Positions 7,107-13,602 of a stretch of 37,923 nt of DNA are shown here, one piece after another. Both the position numbers and the translations under genes were made by a program. Each line of letters starts with the position of its first letter. Position 1 is the first letter of the stretch. The stretch comes from Clostridiales bacterium. Its GTDB lineage: Bacteria > Bacillota > Clostridia > Oscillospirales > Oscillospiraceae. Under the pieces are notes generated by a model. The model saw only the letters and a program-made list of their open reading frames with translations, searched no databases and was not told where the DNA came from. The stretch lies in assembly GCA_004555655.1 (NCBI GenBank), contig SFHJ01000013.1, positions 1 through 37,923 on the forward strand, in the 5' to 3' direction.

Positions 7107-8345
7107 ATGCTGCGCTGCGGACTTTTGGGCCGCACGCTCGGCCACAGCTACTCCCCCGCCATCCACGCAGAGCTGGGCGATTACGAATATAAGCTCTACG
7201 AAAAAGAGCCGCAGGAACTGGCCGCATTTTTGCAGAGCGGAGAATTCGACGCGCTGAACGTCACGATCCCCTACAAAAAGGACGTGATGGCTTACTGCGC
7301 TGCGCTCTCCCCGGCTGCACGGCGCATCGGCAGCGTCAACACGCTTGTGCGCCGTAAAGACGGAACGCTGTACGGCGACAATACCGACGCGGACGGCTTT
7401 GCCTACATGGTGAAAACAAGCGGCGTGGGCGTGGCAGGAAAAAAGGCGCTCGTTTTCGGCAGCGGCGGCGCGTCGGTCACGGCATGCGACGTATTAAAAA
7501 CGCTCGGCGCATCCTCCGTAACTGTGATTTCCCGGAGCGGCCCGGACAACTATGAAAACTTGGACCGCCACGCGGACGCAGAAATTCTGGTGAACACCAC
7601 ACCCGTGGGCATGTACCCGAAAAATGGCGCTTCGCCGGTCGATCTGACAAAATTTCCGAACTGCTGCGGCGTATTCGACGTGGTGTACAACCCCGCACGC
7701 ACAGCGCTTTTGCTGCAGGCGGAAAAGCTGGGCGTCCGGCACGCGGGCGGGCTGCCGATGCTCGTCGCGCAGGCCAGGCGGGCCAGCGAGCTGTTTACGG
7801 GCTCGCAGATTGCCGATGCGGAGATTGTGCGCATCGAGCGCAAGCTCGCGCGCGAAATGCAGAACATCGTACTCGTCGGCATGCCCGGCTGCGGCAAAAG
7901 CGTGGTGGGCGCGGCACTGGCAAAGCGGCTGGGAAGGCCGCTGCTCGACTCCGACGCGCTGGTGACGCAGACGACCCAAACGCCCATTCCCGAGTTTTTC
8001 CGCATGCAGGGAGAAGGCGCATTCCGCGCATTGGAGACGCAGGCGCTGCGTGAGCTGGGCAAACGTTCGGGCGCGGTGATCGCTACGGGCGGCGGAAGCG
8101 TGCTGCGCGAGGAAAACTACGATCTTCTGCACCAGAACGGCGTGATTGTCTGGCTGCGGCGGGAGCTTTCCGCACTGCCCATCGACGGCAGGCCTGTGTC
8201 GCAGAGCGTTGCACTGGACGAGCTGTACCGCACCCGCGAGCCGCGCTACCGGCGCTTTGCCGACTGCATTGTCGATAACTGCGGCAGTGTGGACGACGCT
8301 GTCAATAAAATCATGGAGGCGCTGCATGAAACTGCTCATTCTTAA
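7107..8345 (+). CDS. aroE-aroK: Fused shikimate dehydrogenase - shikimate kinase
   Basis: One 412-residue frame carries two consecutive pathway enzymes. Residues 1-245 are shikimate dehydrogenase (SYSP at 14-17, NVTIPYK with Lys57, GDNTDADG with Asp94, nucleotide loop FGSGGAS at about 117-123). Residues 252-405 are shikimate kinase (Walker A GMPGCGKS at 258-265, LDSD at 280-283, GEGAFRALE, ATGGGSV, and a short lid region around IDGRPV). All key residues appear intact, so both activities are expected: NADPH-dependent reduction of 3-dehydroshikimate, then ATP phosphorylation of shikimate. The ATG directly follows the pheA stop. The reading frame is continuous, so this is not a frameshift artefact visible here. 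Confidence 0.93.
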   Translation: MLRCGLLGRTLGHSYSPAIHAELGDYEYKLYEKEPQELAAFLQSGEFDALNVTIPYKKDVMAYCAALSPAARRIGSVNTLVRRKDGTLYGDNTDADGFAYMVKTSGVGVAGKKALVFGSGGASVTACDVLKTLGASSVTVISRSGPDNYENLDRHADAEILVNTTPVGMYPKNGASPVDLTKFPNCCGVFDVVYNPARTALLLQAEKLGVRHAGGLPMLVAQARRASELFTGSQIADAEIVRIERKLAREMQNIVLVGMPGCGKSVVGAALAKRLGRPLLDSDALVTQTTQTPIPEFFRMQGEGAFRALETQALRELGKRSGAVIATGGGSVLREENYDLLHQNGVIVWLRRELSALPIDGRPVSQSVALDELYRTREPRYRRFADCIVDNCGSVDDAVNKIMEALHETAHS

Positions 8346-8760
8346 CGGCCCGAATCTGAATCTGCTCGGCCTGCGCGAACCGGCCATCTACGGCACGCAG
8401 GACTATGCCGCGCTCGTCCGTTTCGTCGAGGACGTGTGCCGGCAGGAGAATATCGAGTGTGAGATATACCAGTCAAACCATGAAGGCGCACTGGTGGACA
8501 AAATTCAGTCCGCCTACGGCGTGTTTGACGGCATTGTCATCAATCCTGCCGCCTACACGCACACAAGTGTGGCGATTCTCGACGCGCTGAAAGCAGTCGC
8601 CCTTCCCGCTGTGGAGGTGCATCTGTCCGACGTGAGCCAGCGCGAAGCCTTCCGGCAGATCTCTTACGCAGGCATGGCGTGCGTAAAAACGTACATGGGC
8701 CTTGGCTTTGAGGGCTACCGGCAGGCGGTTCAGTATCTCAAACATCTGCTGCAGAAATAG
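8326..8760 (+). CDS. aroQ: Type II 3-dehydroquinate dehydratase
   Basis: The enzyme removes water from 3-dehydroquinate to give 3-dehydroshikimate, the third pathway step. The 144-residue product has the type II hallmarks: LILNGPNLNLLG at the N-terminus, REPAIYG with the catalytic Tyr22, and NPAAYTHTS with the catalytic His. The ATG at 8326 overlaps the end of aroE-aroK by 20 bp and has GGAGG at 8315-8319. It is the last gene of the operon and is followed two bases after its stop by a strong terminator. Confidence 0.95.
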   Translation: MKLLILNGPNLNLLGLREPAIYGTQDYAALVRFVEDVCRQENIECEIYQSNHEGALVDKIQSAYGVFDGIVINPAAYTHTSVAILDALKAVALPAVEVHLSDVSQREAFRQISYAGMACVKTYMGLGFEGYRQAVQYLKHLLQK

Positions 8761-8761
8761 T

Positions 8762-8798
8762 AAAAACCTGACAATCCGCCCTGGATTGTCAGGTTTTT
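8762..8798. terminator. Bidirectional terminator after aroQ
   Basis: A perfect 16-bp stem (8762-8777 with 8783-8798) with the 5-nt loop GCCCT carries A5 on the left and T5 on the right. It would end the aro operon on the plus strand and the convergent small-protein gene on the minus strand. Confidence 0.93.
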
Positions 8799-8801
8799 GC
8801 A

Positions 8802-9020
8802 TCAAAACAGCTTCTTGAGCGAGCCCAGCGCGCCGGAGAGGTTGTCCCCCGCGAGCTTGGCCTTGACGCCCGTGACGAGCTTTTCCACCAGATCGTCGGG
8901 CAAATCTACGCCGAGAACGCCCTCCACAGCCTTGACGGGGTCTTTTTTAAACTTTTCCATGAGCTGCGGGTCGTTTTTGATCTTGCCTACGACCTCTTCA
9001 ATTTTTGCCTTGATGTCCAT
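8802..9020 (-). CDS. Small helical protein of unknown function, faintly NHLP-like
   Basis: This is a 72-residue, highly charged, Lys-rich protein with no Cys and predicted to be helical. AAGGAG seven to eight bases before the ATG strongly supports translation. The central pattern DP-x(3)-KFKKDPVKAVEGVLGVDLPDD resembles the DP...DP...LGVxLP pattern of nitrile-hydratase-like leader peptides (NHLP), but there is no Gly-Gly cleavage site, no Cys/Ser/Thr-rich core and no maturation enzyme nearby, so a precursor peptide role is not supported. It lies 20 bp downstream of the PaaK-like ligase gene and is probably co-transcribed with it. Function unknown. Confidence 0.75.
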   Translation of the reverse strand: MDIKAKIEEVVGKIKNDPQLMEKFKKDPVKAVEGVLGVDLPDDLVEKLVTGVKAKLAGDNLSGALGSLKKLF

Positions 9021-9040
9021 AGTTTTTCTCCTTTTCTGTA

Positions 9041-10390
9041 TTATAGCGGAAATTCGCGGATGGCATAGCGTGTCTTGCCGGAGCCCGTTTTGGGGATATC
9101 CGCCACCTCGCGAACCGTGAGCTCAACGCCCTGCAGTACATCGCGTACCTGTCTGGCATAGGAAGCGATCTCGCCAGGCTGCGCGCCTGTTGAGACGATG
9201 AAAAGCTCGGCGTGGGCGGCATCGTGCTGCACGAGCTGGATCTGCTCGATCGAGGGATAGTGCTTGGCGAGCTGCGTGGAGAACACGCCGTGGATGAGCC
9301 GGCCGTCCGGCAGCTTGAAGATCGCATCCTCGCGGCCGTCGATGCTCTGCATGACGGGAAGGCCCAGGCCGCACGTGCACGCCTCATCCGACAGCGTGGC
9401 CGTATCGCCCAGTAAAAAGCGCAGCCGCGGCTGGGCCAGGTTATTGAGGTCGGTGGTGACGACAAGACCGCTGTTACCGGTCCTGACCGGCTCGTGCGTT
9501 ACGGGGTCTACGAGCTCGAGCAGCACATTTTCCGGCACCATATGCAGCTTGCCGCACGGACACTGGAAAGCCAGAATACCCGCGTCGCGCGCGCCGTATT
9601 CGTTGGCTACCGGGCAGCCGAACACGCCGGAAATCAGCTCCCGCTGCGCGTCGTGGAGTGTTTCGGACGTGGAAACCACAACTTTGAGGCGCTTCAGATG
9701 CAGTTCATCTCGCCGTGGCGCAAGCAAGCGGGCGAAGGTCTCAATGGCCCCGGCGTAGCCGTAGAAATACTCGGGCTGATAGCGGTTGAGAAATGCAATA
9801 TACTCCCCCGCCCGCTCGGGCGTCATTTCATAGGCGGAGAGCACAACGCGGTTTTTGAGGTACCGCTCCTTCAGGCGCGCCTTTTTCTGCTCGTTCTGCG
9901 ACAGCTCGATGGGATTGCCCCAGAGCATGACGCTGCGGCTGCCGGGCGTAACGCCCCACCACGACATGCCGCGCCAGCGCGCGGCCTCATAATGCTCCAC
10001 TGAAAACCTGTCCATGTAGAACTGCATCGGCGCGCCGGTCGAACCACCGGTCGTATTGGCAATGCGGGCGGATGCGTCATAGTTTTCATTGAGATACCGC
10101 TCAGGGCTCTCGCGGAAAGTCCGCTTTTCCAATACCGGCAGCGCGCGCAGCGCCACAAACGGGTCTTCATCGATAGCCTCATGCGTAAGCAGGCCGCGAT
10201 AGGCCGGAACACCGTCTGCGCACGCGTGCAGCAGCTTTTTGAGCCTTTCCGCCTGCAACGCATGCAGCGCGTCGGGCTCCGCCGTCTGCGTGTTCTGCAG
10301 CTCGGCAAGATAGGTGCGCACACGGTTACCTTTTTTCAGCTCCATCGCGGGATACAGCGCCTTTTCAATAAACAGTTTGACACAATCCAA
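9041..10390 (-). CDS. Phenylacetate-CoA ligase (PaaK) family AMP-forming ligase
   Basis: The product belongs to the adenylate-forming acyl-CoA ligase superfamily. It has the ATP-binding loop NTTGGSTGAP, an EYGARDAG segment, LLGD before the hinge, and the C-terminal KTGSGKTRYAI region. A CPCG...CTCG pair of Cys motifs might bind metal. The substrate is unknown: relatives include PaaK, coenzyme F390 synthetase-like and capsule-locus proteins. Start choice: the promoter places the transcript start near 10419, so the ATGs at 10474 and 10468 are excluded. The TTG at 10390, with AGGCGG eight bases upstream, keeps the conserved LFIEKALYP N-terminus. ATG 10345 is the alternative. The gene is divergent from ridA. 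Confidence 0.8.
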   Translation of the reverse strand: MDCVKLFIEKALYPAMELKKGNRVRTYLAELQNTQTAEPDALHALQAERLKKLLHACADGVPAYRGLLTHEAIDEDPFVALRALPVLEKRTFRESPERYLNENYDASARIANTTGGSTGAPMQFYMDRFSVEHYEAARWRGMSWWGVTPGSRSVMLWGNPIELSQNEQKKARLKERYLKNRVVLSAYEMTPERAGEYIAFLNRYQPEYFYGYAGAIETFARLLAPRRDELHLKRLKVVVSTSETLHDAQRELISGVFGCPVANEYGARDAGILAFQCPCGKLHMVPENVLLELVDPVTHEPVRTGNSGLVVTTDLNNLAQPRLRFLLGDTATLSDEACTCGLGLPVMQSIDGREDAIFKLPDGRLIHGVFSTQLAKHYPSIEQIQLVQHDAAHAELFIVSTGAQPGEIASYARQVRDVLQGVELTVREVADIPKTGSGKTRYAIREFPL

Positions 10391-10425
10391 CTTGCATGCC
10401 GCCTTTGCGTTCAAATTTCGCGTAC

Positions 10426-10454
10426 AGTATAGCACATCCGTGCGGAAATGTCCA
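10426..10454 (-). promoter_or_regulatory. Promoter of the PaaK-like ligase gene
   Basis: On the minus strand TGGACA (10454-10449) and TATACT (10431-10426) are 17 bp apart. The predicted start near 10419 decides the ligase start codon. The promoter lies back to back with the ridA promoter. Confidence 0.75.
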
Positions 10455-10467
10455 TGCAAACCGGGCA

Positions 10468-10497
10468 TTGACACAGGCTGCGCGCGCGTGGTAAAAT
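10468..10497 (+). promoter_or_regulatory. Promoter of ridA
   Basis: Perfect TTGACA (10468-10473), an 18-bp spacer of mostly alternating GC, and TAAAAT (10492-10497). The expected start is near 10504, about 22 bases before the ridA ATG. Confidence 0.75.
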
Positions 10498-10525
10498 GCA
10501 GAAAAATACCATGGAGGTAGGTTTT

Positions 10526-10903
10526 ATGAAAACTGTCATTTCCACGCCAAATGCGCCCGGCGCAATCGGCCCGTATTCGCAGGCCGTCAAAGTCGGAGCG
10601 CTTCTGTTCCTCTCCGGCCAGCTGGGCATCGACCCGGCAACCGGCGCGATCACCGGCGGCGTCGCCGCGCAGACAAAGCAGGCGCTCACAAACGCGAAGG
10701 CCATTTTGGAGGCCGCAGGAAGCACGATGGACAAGGTCGTGAAGACCACAGTATTCTTGTCGGATATCGGTAATTTCGCCGCCATGAATGAGGTCTACGG
10801 TACGTTCTTTACCGCAGGCAGCTATCCCGCCCGCTCGGCATTCGAGGTTGCAGCGCTGCCCAAGGGCGCTCTGGTCGAGATTGAGCTGGTCGCCGAAGCA
10901 TAA
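10526..10903 (+). CDS. ridA: RidA family enamine/imine deaminase
   Basis: RidA proteins hydrolyse reactive 2-aminoacrylate-type enamines and imines made by PLP enzymes, releasing ammonia and the ketoacid. The 125-residue product has the usual length and motifs: AIGPYSQAVK, LFLSGQLGIDP, the substrate Arg in YPARSAFEVAALPKGALVEIE, and the C-terminal signature. The ATG at 10526 has GGAGG upstream (10513-10517); a longer frame starting at 10496 begins inside the promoter. It is a single-gene unit with its own promoter and terminator. It works as a cytoplasmic trimer in the family. Confidence 0.93.
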   Translation: MKTVISTPNAPGAIGPYSQAVKVGALLFLSGQLGIDPATGAITGGVAAQTKQALTNAKAILEAAGSTMDKVVKTTVFLSDIGNFAAMNEVYGTFFTAGSYPARSAFEVAALPKGALVEIELVAEA

Positions 10904-10912
10904 TGCAGAAAG

Positions 10913-10950
10913 TCGCCCGCAGCAGGCAAACGCCCTCCTGCGGGCGATTT
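10913..10950 (+). terminator. Terminator after ridA
   Basis: TCGCCCGCAG (10913-10922) pairs perfectly with CTGCGGGCGA (10938-10947), followed by TTTG. The run of T's is short but continues as GTTACTTTTT. It could also act on the convergent minus-strand gene. Confidence 0.65.
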
Positions 10951-10951
10951 G

Positions 10952-12382
10952 TTACTTTTTCAGTTTGACCGGCTGTCCGTGCGCGCCGAAAACTGTCCAC
11001 TCGCCCGGCGTGAGCAGCTGCCCGATCGCCTCACGTTCGGCGCTCGCGAGCTTTGCATCGGTATCAACCGAGGTCATGAGATACGGCGCGAGGCGGTTGA
11101 ACGCCGCCTGCTCGCGTGTAAAGCCTTTGAGATTGACCAGAATATCGCCCGGGAAGACCCAGTGCTTCTCGCGCTCAACAAAAACCGTCTCGCCCTGCAC
11201 ATGGCCGCCCATGGCCTCATAAGCCTCAAAGCGCAGCGGGCCGAATGTGACCTTCCCGATATACTCGAGCAGCACATCACTGCCGCTGCACCGGCCGCCG
11301 ATGACGCGCAGGTTCTCAAGCGAAACGCGCCTGTAGTGGGCAAGAAGCTTGCTGATGCGCACATACGGCGCATGGGCGGGATTCTTTTCGCGCAGGTTCG
11401 GCCTGCCTTCCGCTTCCAGTGTAAAATTGTCAAAGCAGCTCTGGCTGAGATACACCGCGTCAAAAACGTCGATGATGCCCACATGGTCGACATCCGCGTG
11501 GGTCAGAAGCATGCGTTTCGGCGTTTCATCGAACGCAGGATACTGCTCGCGCAAAATCGCGAGCGTCTCATCGTGGTAGCACGCAAAGCCGCCGTCGACG
11601 CAGAGAAGCCCGGCCTGCGTTTCGATCACACAGACGTTGCTGCCGCAGGGCGGCTCAAGGAGCGTGACGGGCGTATCGGTATCCTCGCCAAAACGCGTGA
11701 CGCGCGGGCAGAACGCCTCGCCGCCGCAGCGCAGGAGGCTGTCGGAAAACTTGCCGATGTACTCAAAAGTCTTATACGGAGGACTGTTCTGGCGCGTAAG
11801 CATGTCCATGATGAGGTTTGAATCGACGATCAAATCGCGTTTTTCCTGCTCACGCAGGTGGTGCTGCTCTGCGATGCGGTTGGCAAAGGACATATAGAAC
11901 ACCGTGTTGTCCAGCGCGATACCGCTTGGATTGTAGTTGAGAATCTTCACGCCGCAGATCTGCGAAGCCGCGCGCAGCAGCGCCGCGCTCTCGTCGTCGT
12001 CCTGCACCAGCAGGCCCATGCGGAAATACTGGTACTGCGTGCCGTTTTCCTGCGAGCTGAGGTAGCAGATATTGATCTGAAAGCGCGAAATCAGCTCCAG
12101 CACCGGCTCCACCGCGCCGGGCACGTCCTTGAGCTGAAACTCGACGAGCATGACGTTGCCGAGATTTTCCGCATCGGGAAGATATCCCAGCGCGCGCAGC
12201 TGCCCGGTGGCCTGTGCCATGGCTTCTTCTTCGCCCTCGGCCTCGATAAAGAGCATATGCACGTCCACGGCCTTGTTATAGCTGACGCGCGTGATATTGA
12301 GCCCCAGCACGGCAAACACGCGGCTGGCAGCCAGAAACGCCCCGACCTGGTCGGGCATCATGGTAGTAAAGGTCTTTTTCAT
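10952..12382 (-). CDS. ACT-ACT-metallo-beta-lactamase fold fusion protein
   Basis: The 476-residue protein begins with two regions that look like ACT domains (about 8-70 and 75-145), then a helical linker and an MBL-fold hydrolase domain (about 240-470). The metal motif reads TH-A-D-V-D-H (His295, Asp297, Asp299, His300), where the classical family has His in place of Asp297. Later ligand candidates are GGH, FPGDI and GAHG. ACT domains usually bind amino acids or other small effectors, so ligand control of the hydrolase is a reasonable inference; the substrate is unknown. AAGGG lies seven bases before the ATG. A strong terminator-like hairpin sits only about 27 bp upstream of the start and no promoter is visible after it. 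Confidence 0.8.
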   Translation of the reverse strand: MKKTFTTMMPDQVGAFLAASRVFAVLGLNITRVSYNKAVDVHMLFIEAEGEEEAMAQATGQLRALGYLPDAENLGNVMLVEFQLKDVPGAVEPVLELISRFQINICYLSSQENGTQYQYFRMGLLVQDDDESAALLRAASQICGVKILNYNPSGIALDNTVFYMSFANRIAEQHHLREQEKRDLIVDSNLIMDMLTRQNSPPYKTFEYIGKFSDSLLRCGGEAFCPRVTRFGEDTDTPVTLLEPPCGSNVCVIETQAGLLCVDGGFACYHDETLAILREQYPAFDETPKRMLLTHADVDHVGIIDVFDAVYLSQSCFDNFTLEAEGRPNLREKNPAHAPYVRISKLLAHYRRVSLENLRVIGGRCSGSDVLLEYIGKVTFGPLRFEAYEAMGGHVQGETVFVEREKHWVFPGDILVNLKGFTREQAAFNRLAPYLMTSVDTDAKLASAEREAIGQLLTPGEWTVFGAHGQPVKLKK

Positions 12383-12408
12383 CGGTTTCCCTTTCGCGGC
12401 ATTGCCGG

Positions 12409-12441
12409 AAAAACCCGGAAAGGCGGGCCGCCTTTCCGGGT
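12409..12441 (-). terminator. Terminator after the CD1247-type gene
   Basis: The arms 12413-12426 and 12428-12441 are perfectly complementary and would form a stem of about 12 bp with a 5-nt loop. On the minus strand a run of T's (12413-12409) follows. The site lies between the CD1247-type stop at 12472 and the ACT-MBL start at 12382. Confidence 0.85.
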
Positions 12442-12471
12442 CGCTTGTTTATTCAGACTGCGCAGCCGCGA

Positions 12472-12915
12472 TCAGTCCTCTTCGTCCTCGCCTTCGAGGT
12501 CGAACTCCAACTCCTCGCCGCAGTTCGGGCAGACGGTAGAACCCTCGTCGAGCAGCTCTTCGTCGAGCGTGATGACCTCACCGCAGGTGGGGCACTTGAC
12601 CTCGTAGAGCGTCTCGTCGTCGCCGAAGTCGTACTCGTCGTCTTCGTCGTCCTCGTCATACTCCTCGTAATCGTCGTCATCTTCATCGTCGTAATCGTCC
12701 ATGAGATATTCGTCGATGTTGTCGAGGTCCTCTTCGATGCAGTCGAGCTCGTCGGAAACGGTGTCCACAACGTCCTCAAGATCGGCAATCGTATTGGCGA
12801 CATCCGAAAGCATATCGACGATTGCAGCGATCATCTTGCCCTCGTTTTTCTCGGTGTCCAGCTTCAGGCCGTCCATCAGGCCCTTCAGATACGCGGATTT
12901 CTCGGAAAGCGTCAT
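12472..12915 (-). CDS. CD1247 N-terminal domain protein with C-terminal zinc ribbon
   Basis: The 147-residue protein has three parts. The N-terminal helical domain (about 1-75) begins MTLSEKSAYLKGLMDGL, typical of the Clostridia family named after C. difficile CD1247. An extremely acidic Asp/Glu/Tyr tract follows (about 68-104). A CPTCGE...CPNCGEE zinc ribbon is at the C-terminus. The function of the family is unknown; the acidic tract and ribbon resemble proteins that contact RNA polymerase or other nucleic-acid machinery, but that is only a suggestion. GGAG six bases before the ATG supports the start. It lies 29 bp after efp and is probably co-transcribed with it. Confidence 0.85.
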   Translation of the reverse strand: MTLSEKSAYLKGLMDGLKLDTEKNEGKMIAAIVDMLSDVANTIADLEDVVDTVSDELDCIEEDLDNIDEYLMDDYDDEDDDDYEEYDEDDEDDEYDFGDDETLYEVKCPTCGEVITLDEELLDEGSTVCPNCGEELEFDLEGEDEED

Positions 12916-12944
12916 GATAATCTCCTTTCAGGCGCTATGGCAGC

Positions 12945-13514
12945 TCAGCCCTTCGCGCGGCCCAGGTATTCGCCCGTGCGGGTGTCGATCTGGATACGGT
13001 CGCCCTCGTTGATGAACAGGGGTACCTTGATCTCGGCGCCGGTCTCAACGGTGGCGGGCTTGGTGACGTTGGTAGCGGTATCGCCCTTCACGCCCGGATC
13101 GGCCTTGGTGACCTCAAGCTCGACAAAGTTGGGCGTTTCAATGCCGAAGACGTTGCCCTTGTAGGACAGCAGCTTGCAGATGGTGTTCTCCTTGATAAAA
13201 CGGAACGAATCGTCGAGCACGTCCTTGTTGAGCGGCAGCATGTCATAGGTTTCCTGATCCATGAAGTAATACAGATCGCCGTCATTGTAGCTGTATTCAT
13301 AGTCCTTGCGCTCGATATAGGCCTCCTCAAACTTTGCAGTCGGGTTGAAAGAAGTCTCGGTCACAGCGCCGGTCACAACATTTTTCATCTTGGTACGCAC
13401 GAAAGCGGCGCCCTTGCCGGGCTTGACATGCTGGAACTCCACGACCTGCATGATCTTGCCGTCCATCTCGAAAGTCTTACCGTTTCTGAAATCACCAGCG
13501 GTAATAGTTGCCAT
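12945..13514 (-). CDS. efp: Translation elongation factor P
   Basis: EF-P relieves ribosome stalling at polyproline stretches. The 189-residue protein has the three-barrel layout, starting MATITAGDFRNGKT; the tip of domain I reads VKPGKGAAF with the lysine that is modified in many bacteria, and the C-terminus has the IDTRTGEYLGRAKG signature. No epmA or epmB modification gene is present in the window. The ATG at 13514 has GGAGG eight bases upstream; an upstream in-frame ATG would overlap that site. It has its own promoter. Confidence 0.95.
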   Translation of the reverse strand: MATITAGDFRNGKTFEMDGKIMQVVEFQHVKPGKGAAFVRTKMKNVVTGAVTETSFNPTAKFEEAYIERKDYEYSYNDGDLYYFMDQETYDMLPLNKDVLDDSFRFIKENTICKLLSYKGNVFGIETPNFVELEVTKADPGVKGDTATNVTKPATVETGAEIKVPLFINEGDRIQIDTRTGEYLGRAKG

Positions 13515-13566
13515 AGTCTCGTCCTCCATATGTTAAGTTTCAAAGCATTACTACAATAGCGTCTTG

Positions 13567-13595
13567 ATTTTACAACACTGACGCGCATTTTTCAA
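13567..13595 (-). promoter_or_regulatory. Promoter of efp
   Basis: On the minus strand TTGAAA (13595-13590) and TAAAAT (13572-13567) are separated by 17 bp. The box lies in the 88-bp gap between pepP and efp, so efp and the CD1247-type gene can be transcribed independently of yqeG-pepP. Confidence 0.7.
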
Positions 13596-13602
13596 GCTGT
13601 TG

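Noticed and set aside
8802..9020. The small protein as an acyl carrier protein for the neighbouring ligase
   Set aside because: There is no D-S-L phosphopantetheine site or other carrier protein motif.
12600..12760. Repeated TCGTC/CTCGTC units on the plus strand that look like a microsatellite
   Set aside because: They are the codons for the Asp/Glu tract of the CD1247-type protein on the minus strand.
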